Assembly: GCA_029254025.1 (NCBI GenBank)
Contig: JAQWYK010000012.1
Location: 1 to 64,000 of the forward strand
Origin: Crocinitomicaceae bacterium
Lineage (GTDB): Bacteria; Bacteroidota; Bacteroidia; Flavobacteriales_D; Crocinitomicaceae
Direction of reading: 5' to 3'
DNA length: 64,000 bases
The stretch's first letter is position 1; each line of letters begins with the position of its first letter. The notes beneath the pieces were generated by a model. That model was not told where the DNA came from and ran no database searches. It saw only the letters and a list, made by a program, of their open reading frames with translations. A program made the position numbers and the translations under genes. Positions 57,289 through 64,000 of this stretch are shown piece after piece.

Positions 57289-57840
57289 TTATTGTCCGAC
57301 TATCACTTTCGCGTATCGGATCACTTTTTCATGTAAGTAATATCCTTTTTCAACTACGTCAATCACTTTTCCTTTCTCCTCTTCTTTTTCAACTGGCACA
57401 TTTGTAATGGCTTCATGCAAGTCCAAGTCAAATGGAGTACCTTTGCTCTCCATCGGCTTTAGACCTTTTGATGCAAGAATTCCATTGAACTTGTTATAAA
57501 TGAGTTGAAAGCCTTCTTTGAGTCCATTAACATCTTCAGTATTTTCATTGGATTGAATAGCACGCTCGAAGTCATCTAATACAGTTAGCAAATCCTTCAA
57601 CACCCCTGCATTCGCATTTGAAATTAAATCAGCTTTCTCCTTGATTGTTCGCTTTCTGAAATTATCAAAGTCAGAATAAAGCCTTAAGTATTTGTCATTC
57701 AACTCATTGAATTTGTCTTCCATTGTTGGCTCTTGCACAACTTCTTCTGTTGTTTCCTCTTTCCCTGAATCGTTTTGATCAAGGGTATCTTTTTCTTGAG
57801 TGATGTCTTTTCCTTCTTCCTGATCCTCTTTCTTCGCCAT
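57289..57840 (-). CDS. grpE: Nucleotide exchange factor GrpE
   Basis: A 183-aa protein with an acidic, Glu/Asp/Gln-rich N-terminus, the long dimer helix (DKYLRLYSDFDNFRKRTIKEKAD) and the beta-wing ending VIRYAKVIVGQ. It drives ADP release from DnaK. First gene of the grpE-dnaJ operon; dnaK is not in the window. Two dyads upstream may control it. Confidence 0.95.
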   Translation of the reverse strand: MAKKEDQEEGKDITQEKDTLDQNDSGKEETTEEVVQEPTMEDKFNELNDKYLRLYSDFDNFRKRTIKEKADLISNANAGVLKDLLTVLDDFERAIQSNENTEDVNGLKEGFQLIYNKFNGILASKGLKPMESKGTPFDLDLHEAITNVPVEKEEEKGKVIDVVEKGYYLHEKVIRYAKVIVGQ

Positions 57841-57891
57841 ATTTCAATGTTTTTCTCTTCTTGTCAAATTTTTTGCCAGGTAGTATTCCGG

Positions 57892-57902
57892 GACATTCTG
57901 TC
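57892..57902. promoter_or_regulatory. Dyad GACA-TTC-TGTC upstream of grpE
   Basis: Perfect 4-bp inverted repeat with a three-base centre, about 50 bases upstream of the grpE start. Similar to the TGACA-N3-TGACG element before lon. Candidate heat-shock operator. Confidence 0.4.
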
Positions 57903-57929
57903 AGCAAACGAGAAGAGGCATTGAATTTC

Positions 57930-57948
57930 TGTCATAATTTTTATGACA
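57930..57948. promoter_or_regulatory. Palindrome TGTCATAA-TTT-TTATGACA between grpE and csp
   Basis: Perfect eight-base arms around TTT. A third half-site TTATGACA occurs at 57993-58000. It lies about 90 bases upstream of grpE and 160 bases upstream of the cold-shock gene, so either gene could be its target. Confidence 0.5.
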
Positions 57949-58073
57949 CATGGCAACTAACCTTAAGCTTAAACGATCAAGCCTCGAATACTTTATGACA
58001 GTTAGGTTTTTAGTATTCTTTCCACAATAATTTTTTATTATTCAATTAATTAGGTTTATCAAATATATGGTAG

Positions 58074-58081
58074 TACATTTG
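58074..58081 (+). promoter_or_regulatory. Bacteroidota -7 element before the cold-shock gene
   Basis: TACATTTG matches TAnnTTTG, 25 bases before ATG 58107. Confidence 0.45.
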
Positions 58082-58106
58082 CACTTTATTATTAATTATT
58101 TTTATT

Positions 58107-58301
58107 ATGCCACAAGGAACAGTTAAGTTTTTCAACAATGACAAAGGTTTTGGATTCATTGTACAAGAGGAAAACGGAAGCGATGTATTCGTACACGCAA
58201 ATGGATTAATCGACGAAATTCGTGAAAACGATAAAGTTGAATTCGAAGTAGAACAAGGAAGAAAAGGATTAAATGCCGTTAACGTTAAAGTTATTGGTTA
58301 A
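58107..58301 (+). CDS. Cold-shock domain protein
   Basis: A 64-aa single-domain cold-shock protein with both RNA-binding motifs (KGFGFI and VFVHA) and the usual start GTVKFFNNDKGFGF. It binds single-stranded nucleic acids. Its leader is short here (about 20 bases), unlike the long thermo-sensing leader of E. coli cspA. A strong terminator follows. Confidence 0.95.
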   Translation: MPQGTVKFFNNDKGFGFIVQEENGSDVFVHANGLIDEIRENDKVEFEVEQGRKGLNAVNVKVIG

Positions 58302-58323
58302 TAGTTGATTTTGAAGTTCGAAA

Positions 58324-58353
58324 AGCCATTCGCCTAGCGAATGGCTTTTTTTT
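58324..58353 (+). terminator. Rho-independent terminator of the cold-shock gene
   Basis: Ten-base perfect stem AGCCATTCGC/GCGAATGGCT with the loop CTA and eight Ts. Confidence 0.9.
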
Positions 58354-58375
58354 ATTAAAAAATTATGCGTGTGTA

Positions 58376-58383
58376 TAAATTTG
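58376..58383 (+). promoter_or_regulatory. -7 element before the Trp leader
   Basis: TAAATTTG matches TAnnTTTG, 22 bases before the leader-peptide start. No clear -33 box. Confidence 0.4.
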
Positions 58384-58405
58384 TTCTTAGATTAGCACCA
58401 TGTTA

Positions 58406-58459
58406 ATGAATACTAATAACAAGATGAACTGGTGGCGCTCAACAATGATTGTTGGATAG
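58406..58459 (+). CDS. Trp-rich leader peptide (attenuation)
   Basis: A 17-aa frame, MNTNNKMNWWRSTMIVG, with tandem Trp codons at 58430-58435 and stop TAG at 58457-58459 (an in-frame ATG two codons earlier, 58400, would add two residues). It lies between a promoter element and an attenuator-type terminator upstream of DAHP synthase/chorismate mutase. Trp is rare and two in a row in a peptide this short is the mark of a tryptophan-sensing leader. Confidence 0.72.
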   Translation: MNTNNKMNWWRSTMIVG

Positions 58460-58520
58460 GGCGCATAAAGATATAATGGTATAAATCCCATTCGCTATGT
58501 GCGAATGGGATTTTTTTTTT
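58440..58520 (+). promoter_or_regulatory. Transcription attenuator for the aromatic-pathway gene
   Basis: CAACAA-TGA-TTGTTG (58440-58454, right after the Trp codons) can form the pause hairpin. A terminator stem AAATCCCATTCGC/GCGAATGGGATTT (58483-58513, loop TATGT) with ten Ts follows, 34 bases before the ATG at 58555. GGAT (58454-58457) can pair with ATCC (58485-58488) as part of an antiterminator when the ribosome stalls on Trp codons; that pairing is weak and inferred. Confidence 0.7.
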
Positions 58521-58554
58521 GAAACAAGACATAGGTTAAAAGTGTTAATAGAAT

Positions 58555-59628
58555 ATGGATTTAATAAAGGAAATAAAAAAGTCAAGGCCTTTTGTAATCG
58601 CTGGTCCTTGCAGTGCAGAAACTGAAGAACAAGTCCACACTGTGCTAGATGAAATCGCTCGAGATGGAAAAACAGCGCTGCTGAGAGCAGGAATAAGGAA
58701 ACCAAGAACCCGACCTAATTCTTTTGAAGGTCTCGGAGAATTGGCTTTGCCGTGGTTGTTGGAAGCAGGAAAGAAAAATAATTTACCTGTTACGACAGAA
58801 GTGGCCAATGCAAAGCATGTTGAGATTGCACTTAAATACGGAGTTGATGTATTGTGGATAGGAGCAAGAACTACAGTAAATCCTTTTGCAATTCAAGAGA
58901 TTGCAGATGCATTGAAAGGAGCAAAGGTACCAGTCATTGTCAAAAACCCTGTGAACCCGGATCTTATGTTGTGGGTGGGTGCGTTTGAACGTCTTCAGCA
59001 GGCTGGAATTACGCAATTAGCCGCACTTCATAGAGGGTTTTCCATTTATAAACACGCTAAATATAGAAACATTCCTAATTGGGAGATTCCAATCGCTTTA
59101 CGAGAAGAAATGCCAGAAATTCCGTTGCTGTGTGATCCTAGTCATATTTCAGGAAAAAGAGAAGGGCTTCTTGAAGTTGCCCAAAAAGCAATGGATTTAA
59201 ATTATGATGGCTTGATGATTGAAACGCATCCAAATCCAGATGGTGCTTGGTCTGATCCAGCGCAACAAGTAACAGCAAATGGGCTAAATGAGTTACTCTC
59301 AAAAATCATTCTACGAAAAGAAGAACTTTCTGAAGAGGAATTAAGTTATATCGTTGTCATGCGCGAGAAAATAGCAGGGTTAGACGATCGAATTTTTAGT
59401 TTGCTTTCAGAGCGAATGAAAATGGCAGAGGAAGTTGGTTTGTACAAGCGAGAGAACGACATCACCATTCTGCAGCAGGAACATTGGAGAAACGTAATTG
59501 CAAACAGGTTAGAACAAGCGGAAAATTTGCACCTTACAAATCAATTTGTACGTTCTATAATGGATGCCATTCATCAAGAATCAATTAGGCACCAAACGAA
59601 GGTTATGAACCCCTCCTTAAAACGCTGA
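58555..59628 (+). CDS. Bifunctional DAHP synthase / chorismate mutase
   Basis: A 357-aa fusion. The N-terminal KDO8P-like DAHP synthase (about 1-260) has VIAGPCSAE, GIRKPRTRPNSFEG, VKNPVNPD and CDPSHISGKREG. The C-terminal AroQ-type chorismate mutase (about 265-350) has the Arg/Lys/Glu helices (MREKIAGLDDRIFSLLSERM). It starts the shikimate pathway and also makes prephenate, a common Bacteroidota arrangement. Expression is probably set by the Trp attenuator upstream, though the CM domain leads to Phe/Tyr. Confidence 0.94.
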   Translation: MDLIKEIKKSRPFVIAGPCSAETEEQVHTVLDEIARDGKTALLRAGIRKPRTRPNSFEGLGELALPWLLEAGKKNNLPVTTEVANAKHVEIALKYGVDVLWIGARTTVNPFAIQEIADALKGAKVPVIVKNPVNPDLMLWVGAFERLQQAGITQLAALHRGFSIYKHAKYRNIPNWEIPIALREEMPEIPLLCDPSHISGKREGLLEVAQKAMDLNYDGLMIETHPNPDGAWSDPAQQVTANGLNELLSKIILRKEELSEEELSYIVVMREKIAGLDDRIFSLLSERMKMAEEVGLYKRENDITILQQEHWRNVIANRLEQAENLHLTNQFVRSIMDAIHQESIRHQTKVMNPSLKR

Positions 59629-59671
59629 TTTTTGATTGATCTCGAAGTGCCAAACTCCAATTTTAAGGTAG

Positions 59672-60820
59672 TTATCTTCTCACTAAATGCCAGATAAGAT
59701 AGGTCATTGCAAGAGATGCTAAAGATGCACCGTAGAGAAAAACGTAGAAAACGCTTTCATACGTACTATCGTATATGAATAGCGTGCTTGCAGAACCAAA
59801 TAGAATTCCTAATTCCAATGATATAAATAGAGTTCCTGATCCAATTCCCCTGCGATGGACGGGAGATAAATCGGCCATCCATGCAAATAATGTAGGACTA
59901 TTTATTCCTGTGGCAACTCCAAAAACAATAGATGCCGCTGTATATGAAAATACATCGGTAGCATAAGCCACCATCAACATGGAAATGATAAGGAAACCCA
60001 TACCTATGATAAGGGATTTTCGACGGCCTATTTTATCAGAAAGCTTTCCTATTGTCAAGCGAACTGAGATTGTTGAAATGACGTAAAACATAAAAAACCA
60101 TCCTTTATTTTCGATTCCCAGATAACTCGAAAGATCAGGAGAAAGCACAAATAGAATTCCAGAGCAGGCGGCCGATAGATACATCACCATAGCAACGGGG
60201 AGCACATTGACTTCGAAGAATTCATCCTTTCTTAATCGGAAAATTGACCAATTAAAAGATTGTCTTTCGACTAAGGTTTCTTTAATCGATTTGACCATTA
60301 AGATGGATATCATCGCTAATATTCCCGCGGCAAAGAATAATCCGTCTAACGTTATTAATTGAGTGATAGGGGTTCCTAAAAATTGACCTACACCAATACC
60401 CAGTGATATCCCCGTCCCAAATACTCCCATTCCCTGTCCGCGCTTGTCTGGAGGGAGTATGTCCGTGATTAAGGCTGTTGCCCCCGTTGGAAGAAAACCA
60501 GTGGAAAATCCATGCATAAAACGAAGGAATAAAAAGAAGGTAATACTACCTGATAATGGATATAAAAAGGTTACAACAATACAAATAATTGTGCCAATGT
60601 ACATGGTGCTTTTTCTGCCAACCGTATCCGCAATTTTTCCCGAGAAGGGGCGAGAAATTGCGGCTGAGATAGTAAATAATGAAATAATTAAACCCTTATA
60701 TTCTTTGCCACCTAAGTGCGTGATAAAGTCGTTCAACTCTGGAAGGATCAAATTAAAACTCGTCATGAAAAGAAACATGGCGAAGGTAAGTGCCCAGAAA
60801 TTTCTACTGTAAGAGCGCAT
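59672..60820 (-). CDS. Major facilitator superfamily transporter
   Basis: A 382-aa transporter with 12 predicted helices, the MFS A-motif [11 protein letters not shown] between helices 2 and 3 and a second copy [12 protein letters not shown] between 8 and 9. It looks like a multidrug- or metabolite-efflux type; no substrate can be named. It is divergent from msrB. Confidence 0.9.
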   Translation of the reverse strand: MRSYSRNFWALTFAMFLFMTSFNLILPELNDFITHLGGKEYKGLIISLFTISAAISRPFSGKIADTVGRKSTMYIGTIICIVVTFLYPLSGSITFFLFLRFMHGFSTGFLPTGATALITDILPPDKRGQGMGVFGTGISLGIGVGQFLGTPITQLITLDGLFFAAGILAMISILMVKSIKETLVERQSFNWSIFRLRKDEFFEVNVLPVAMVMYLSAACSGILFVLSPDLSSYLGIENKGWFFMFYVISTISVRLTIGKLSDKIGRRKSLIIGMGFLIISMLMVAYATDVFSYTAASIVFGVATGINSPTLFAWMADLSPVHRRGIGSGTLFISLELGILFGSASTLFIYDSTYESVFYVFLYGASLASLAMTYLIWHLVRR

Positions 60821-60831
60821 ATAATTTTCTA

Positions 60832-60839
60832 CAAAAGTA
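60832..60839 (-). promoter_or_regulatory. Bacteroidota -7 element before the MFS gene
   Basis: On the minus strand TACTTTTG matches TAnnTTTG, 11 bases before the MFS start. Confidence 0.4.
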
Positions 60840-60904
60840 CTTTAATTCTAGAGTTTCGAACATCTAAAAGCTTTGTTTGTTCCGTACTTAAAGAAAATGT
60901 TCTT

Positions 60905-61408
60905 ATGAAATATAGTATATCTGCGCTAGTTCTATTGGTTATTTTGGCCTGCACTTCAGAAACTGAAACTCAAAATTTAGGCGTACAGTCTTCAAATTAT
61001 GAAAATCCTTCGGATGATACCTTGAAGAAAGTGGTGAAATCTGAAGAAGAATGGAAAAAAATCTTGACTCCTCAACAATTTGAGGTGACACGGAAAGAAG
61101 GAACGGAAGTTGCTTTTACTGGAGAATACTGGGACAGTAAAAAGAAGGGAATATACCATTGCGTATGCTGTGACTTACCATTATTCAGTTCTGAGACGAA
61201 ATACAACTCAGGTACGGGATGGCCAAGTTTTTATGCGCCCTTGAACGATCAAAATGTCGGTGAGGTAGTTGATAACAATTATGGTTGGAACAGAGTAGAG
61301 GTAATATGTAATCGTTGTGATGCGCATCTTGGTCATGTGTTCGAAGATGGTCCTAAGCCGACAGGATTGCGTTATTGCTTAAATTCAGCCGCATTAAAGC
61401 TGAAGTGA
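60905..61408 (+). CDS. msrB: Methionine-(R)-sulfoxide reductase, lipoprotein form
   Basis: Read from ATG 60905 this is a 167-aa lipoprotein (LVILAC signal). It has the zinc cysteines CVCC and CNRC, the substrate loop [28 protein letters not shown] with the catalytic Cys, and the C-terminal NSAALKL. It repairs methionine-R-sulfoxide, here probably in the periplasm. The frame is open 189 bases further upstream, but only this start gives a signal peptide. Confidence 0.92.
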   Translation: MKYSISALVLLVILACTSETETQNLGVQSSNYENPSDDTLKKVVKSEEEWKKILTPQQFEVTRKEGTEVAFTGEYWDSKKKGIYHCVCCDLPLFSSETKYNSGTGWPSFYAPLNDQNVGEVVDNNYGWNRVEVICNRCDAHLGHVFEDGPKPTGLRYCLNSAALKLK

Positions 61409-63355
61409 TTATTCCTCTTCACTAACTGTTACGAATGGTCGTAATTTTTCTAAAGTTGCAGGACCTATTCCTTTTATTTTCAGCAAGTCCTCTACGGCTC
61501 CAAAACTTCCATTTTCTTGTCGGTAAGCAATAATTGAAGATGCACGACCTGGACCAATAGAGGGAATTAGCTCAATTTCTTGTTGTGTAGCAATATTCAA
61601 GTTAAGAGGGTATAAGTCCTCAAGCATAGCTGCTTTTTCCGTTTGAACGCGCATCCCCAAACTATCCGGCTGAGACCACATACCGACACCTTGAAACTCT
61701 GCCTCCTCAATGTATTTGCGAAAAGCAACAACGGAGTCTTGAGAGTGACGCGCGTAGTCGCTATGTCTAGCAGCTCCAGCTATGAGCATTTCTCGATTAA
61801 CATGTGTTACGTTACCACTGCTGTCAATAGCCAAAACATACGCGTAATAGCGACCAAATTTGTGTTCTGGTATTTCACGCTCAGGTCCAGTAATGATAAT
61901 TTTCTTATCTGCTACCAATTTTTTTAGTTCTGCCTTAGCTTCCGCCGAATAGAAATATGTGGAATCTCTATGACCTCCCCAATCGCGAGGTGCAGATATC
62001 CCTAGTAGGCTTACGGGATAAAATACATTGGTGGTCAGTTCAACTTCCAATAATTGACCGTCTATCACTCGACATCTATCGTAGGTTGTATCGACATTAA
62101 CAGTAGGGTATTGATGAAAGCTTTCTCCTTTGGCACGACTCATAACCCCCATGAAATCTTGGTAGTATTGATTGGCGATGTTATTATCGAAAATAATTAA
62201 AATATTCTCGTCGTTCGCCAATTCAGCAGCTTTGGAAAAGTTGTATGACCCAGTAATGGTAACTGCTTTGTGCCTTTCCGGATAAGGATAGGTTACATCA
62301 AGAAGGAGCGTTTTTGAGTGCAGTTTACGCATTTCTTTTCCTGCTGTAATATATCTGTTTCCAAATTGAGATTCAGGACGAGCCCAAACGTCCCCATTAT
62401 TGCGATAGCGAGCAAAAAATGCCGGATCAATAACACCTTGTAGAATTAATTCTCCGCGAGCAGAACGGTCTAAGAGTGCCTGGCTTAGAGGTATGTCACT
62501 GCTGATAGCAAATGCTAGAAATCGTGCATCATGTTTGGCGTAATCAGTAATTAATTCAGTTACGCGCTCACTGATGCTTGGTTTTGTTTTGTCTCTATCC
62601 AATGGTCCAAAATAGACCTCAACACGAATGGAATTGATATAATGAATGTTGTTAGATACATTTAATTTATCCTTGTGAAAACGTGCAAGGTTTGCATTTG
62701 GAGTGGCTTTTTTACTCCCCCACATCTGTTGAAACTCCTCTAAATAGGCAGACGAAATTCCGCTATCCTTAATGACAAGTATAGCATTGGTATTCCATGG
62801 TCCCGTGTATGTAATATTCATTGTTCCAGTCCATAAGAAGTCGTCATTAGGATCATCACTTAAACCATCTATTACGCAGAACTTATGGTGCATGTTTGCA
62901 CCGGAGTTGGGGAGTTTTTTTGGTAAAGACTCTATCCTTCCATCGGGCCAATAAATTGTTCCGCTGTCGTCGAAACTTATAATCCCTGCGGCTCTTAAGG
63001 TGTCCCACATCGGAAGAACGAAGCGAGGGGCATGATTACGGTGTATTACATCTGTAATTACGCGCACCTGCAGACCTCTTCTAGCGGCATTTGCTAAAGC
63101 GTGTCCCACTCGCATGTTTTGAAGGTCATAAGCTACTAAGTCTACGCTATACTGAGCTTGATTAATGAGTTTGACCAATTCACCTATCATATCCCAATTG
63201 TCATTAGATGTATTTCCCTCAAGTGCATAACTGTGGTCAGATGGAGTATTGAAGTAGGCTTTGATCCATTCTAATTGACTTGTATCACGTTGCTTGGCAG
63301 ATAGTTGCGCGCAAGTCAGAAATAAAAAAGCGAGAAGCAGGTATTTGGAATTCAT
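61409..63355 (-). CDS. Secreted PLD-like / nuclease-like / helix-hairpin-helix fusion
   Basis: A 648-aa exported protein read from ATG 63355 (signal peptide to about residue 20; the frame is open to 63472 but that would overlap comB). Two phospholipase-D-type HxK(x)4D sites, His156-Lys158-Asp163 and His346-Lys348-Asp353, form one active centre. Residues about 425-560 resemble the staphylococcal-nuclease fold (LGISAPRD, AKAELKKLV, GRYYAYV), but key acidic residues look replaced. Residues 583-645 form a ComEA-like helix-hairpin-helix pair (IPSIGPGRASSII and IKGIGPATLEKL). All modules are tied to nucleic acids, so an extracytoplasmic nuclease is likely; a phospholipase cannot be excluded. Confidence 0.83.
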   Translation of the reverse strand: MNSKYLLLAFLFLTCAQLSAKQRDTSQLEWIKAYFNTPSDHSYALEGNTSNDNWDMIGELVKLINQAQYSVDLVAYDLQNMRVGHALANAARRGLQVRVITDVIHRNHAPRFVLPMWDTLRAAGIISFDDSGTIYWPDGRIESLPKKLPNSGANMHHKFCVIDGLSDDPNDDFLWTGTMNITYTGPWNTNAILVIKDSGISSAYLEEFQQMWGSKKATPNANLARFHKDKLNVSNNIHYINSIRVEVYFGPLDRDKTKPSISERVTELITDYAKHDARFLAFAISSDIPLSQALLDRSARGELILQGVIDPAFFARYRNNGDVWARPESQFGNRYITAGKEMRKLHSKTLLLDVTYPYPERHKAVTITGSYNFSKAAELANDENILIIFDNNIANQYYQDFMGVMSRAKGESFHQYPTVNVDTTYDRCRVIDGQLLEVELTTNVFYPVSLLGISAPRDWGGHRDSTYFYSAEAKAELKKLVADKKIIITGPEREIPEHKFGRYYAYVLAIDSSGNVTHVNREMLIAGAARHSDYARHSQDSVVAFRKYIEEAEFQGVGMWSQPDSLGMRVQTEKAAMLEDLYPLNLNIATQQEIELIPSIGPGRASSIIAYRQENGSFGAVEDLLKIKGIGPATLEKLRPFVTVSEEE

Positions 63356-63405
63356 ATGCTGTAGTCTAAAATGTCGAATTCTTGTAACAACGATACCAAT
63401 AGAGT

Positions 63406-64000
63406 CTAAGAGTTGATTATACGATTCCCGTGAAGAATAGGTATAACGTTCATTTGATTCGGTGTTAAACAATATTTGATATCCTCATTCAAATTTAATC
63501 GTTTTAAACGCCTTCTATGCGAACTAGACTTTAAAAACCCCATATAGTTATCCATGGATGACAAATACAGATACTTGGCGGCAACCGATGAATCATCATC
63601 AGATGTATATTGGCCAGATGCCAATAGAGCTTCACAAATAGCGCCTCCACAGATAGTGTCTTCCAAATTGAAATTGTCTTTCCAGCCAGAGCAAAGACAT
63701 ACCACATTTTTATTTTGTGCGAGTAACCAATCGATCAATGCTTGAAGGTTCACTAGCGATCCAATTACAACTTTTTCTGCGCCTTTGGCAATGTTAATAG
63801 CGCGCGTCCCGTTCGTGGTTGAAAGCACTACGTCCTTTCCTTTCAGTTCAGGTGTCATATAACTGTAAGGTGAGTTTCCGAAATCAAAGCCTGGAACAAT
63901 TTCACCTCCTCGTTCGGCGCCGACTAAATAGCCTTTTTGCTTATATTCAAGTGCTTCTTCTATTGTAGAAACAGGTATTATTGAATTAACGCCATTGTTA
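63406..64000 (-). CDS. comB: 2-phosphosulfolactate phosphatase ComB, 5' part outside window
   Basis: The frame is open from the right edge (64000) to TAA at 63406-63408. It shows the ComB pattern: GGEIVPGFDFGNSP, then STTNGTRAI, CSGWKDNFNLEDTICGG and a C-terminal helix DIKYCLTPN. The enzyme removes phosphate from 2-phosphosulfolactate in sulfonate metabolism; in Bacteroidota its pathway partner is often unclear. About 195 residues are visible; the start is beyond the window. Confidence 0.85.
   Translation of the reverse strand, partial: NNGVNSIIPVSTIEEALEYKQKGYLVGAERGGEIVPGFDFGNSPYSYMTPELKGKDVVLSTTNGTRAINIAKGAEKVVIGSLVNLQALIDWLLAQNKNVVCLCSGWKDNFNLEDTICGGAICEALLASGQYTSDDDSSVAAKYLYLSSMDNYMGFLKSSSHRRRLKRLNLNEDIKYCLTPNQMNVIPILHGNRIINS

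Noticed and set aside
57930-57948. CIRCE element for HrcA
   Set aside because: CIRCE is TTAGCACTC-N9-GAGTGCTAA; the palindrome here differs in sequence and spacing.

Overview
The window reads as chromosomal DNA of a Bacteroidota bacterium, most likely in or near Flavobacteriia (Crocinitomicaceae/Cryomorphaceae-like). The evidence is: proteins with C-terminal type IX secretion (T9SS) sorting domains, the families DUF4835, DUF4293, DUF5777 and DUF2452, a bacillithiol gene (bshA), a fused DAHP synthase/chorismate mutase, and repeated TAnnTTTG promoter elements typical of the phylum. Genus cannot be set from sequence reading alone.

Positions 1-7186 are a mobile region: a run of at least six integron-type gene cassettes, all facing right, each ending in an attC-like site. 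Every site pairs correctly with the cassette boundary before it (seven of seven core bases, six times). No integrase is visible; the array runs off the left edge and seems to end at 7186. The cargo is mostly exported or membrane-bound: two lipoproteins, two T9SS-secreted proteins, a SRPBCC protein with a small membrane partner, and a polytopic membrane protein. Just right of the array is a decayed membrane-protein gene with an in-frame stop.

7.8-19.6 kb: a membrane-tethered Ntn-type amidohydrolase, a lipoprotein-type KatG, bshA, then the core block bamD - RNA polymerase omega - coaBC - DUF4835 - recN - DUF423, with tsaD convergent. 19.6-35.3 kb: tamB, a biotin carboxylase, a frameshifted cation-efflux gene, an orphan exported protein, lon, miaA, a DUF4293 protein and an ABC-F ATPase. 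35.3-44.2 kb: folate salvage with a small unlisted membrane ORF, then a four-gene cytochrome/beta-barrel locus, a beta-barrel protein, pirin, a MarR regulator with a probable operator, and a TonB-dependent-receptor-like barrel. 44.2-56.1 kb: a receiver/adenylate cyclase/HD fusion, fabI, an EI24 protein with a small membrane partner, a hydrolase, a tsaC-type synthase, ettA, pepD and small or exported proteins. 56.1-64.0 kb: dnaJ-grpE under a region rich in dyads, a cold-shock gene, a Trp-rich leader peptide plus attenuator before DAHP synthase/chorismate mutase, an MFS transporter, a lipoprotein MsrB, a secreted PLD/nuclease-like/helix-hairpin-helix fusion, and the 3' part of comB.

The strongest candidates for something little described are the Bacteroidota cassette array with its fixed-loop, variable-stem attC sites; the small cytochrome/beta-barrel locus at 36.1-39.3 kb; the Trp attenuator at 58.4-58.5 kb; and the cyclase-HD fusion at 44.3-46.0 kb.
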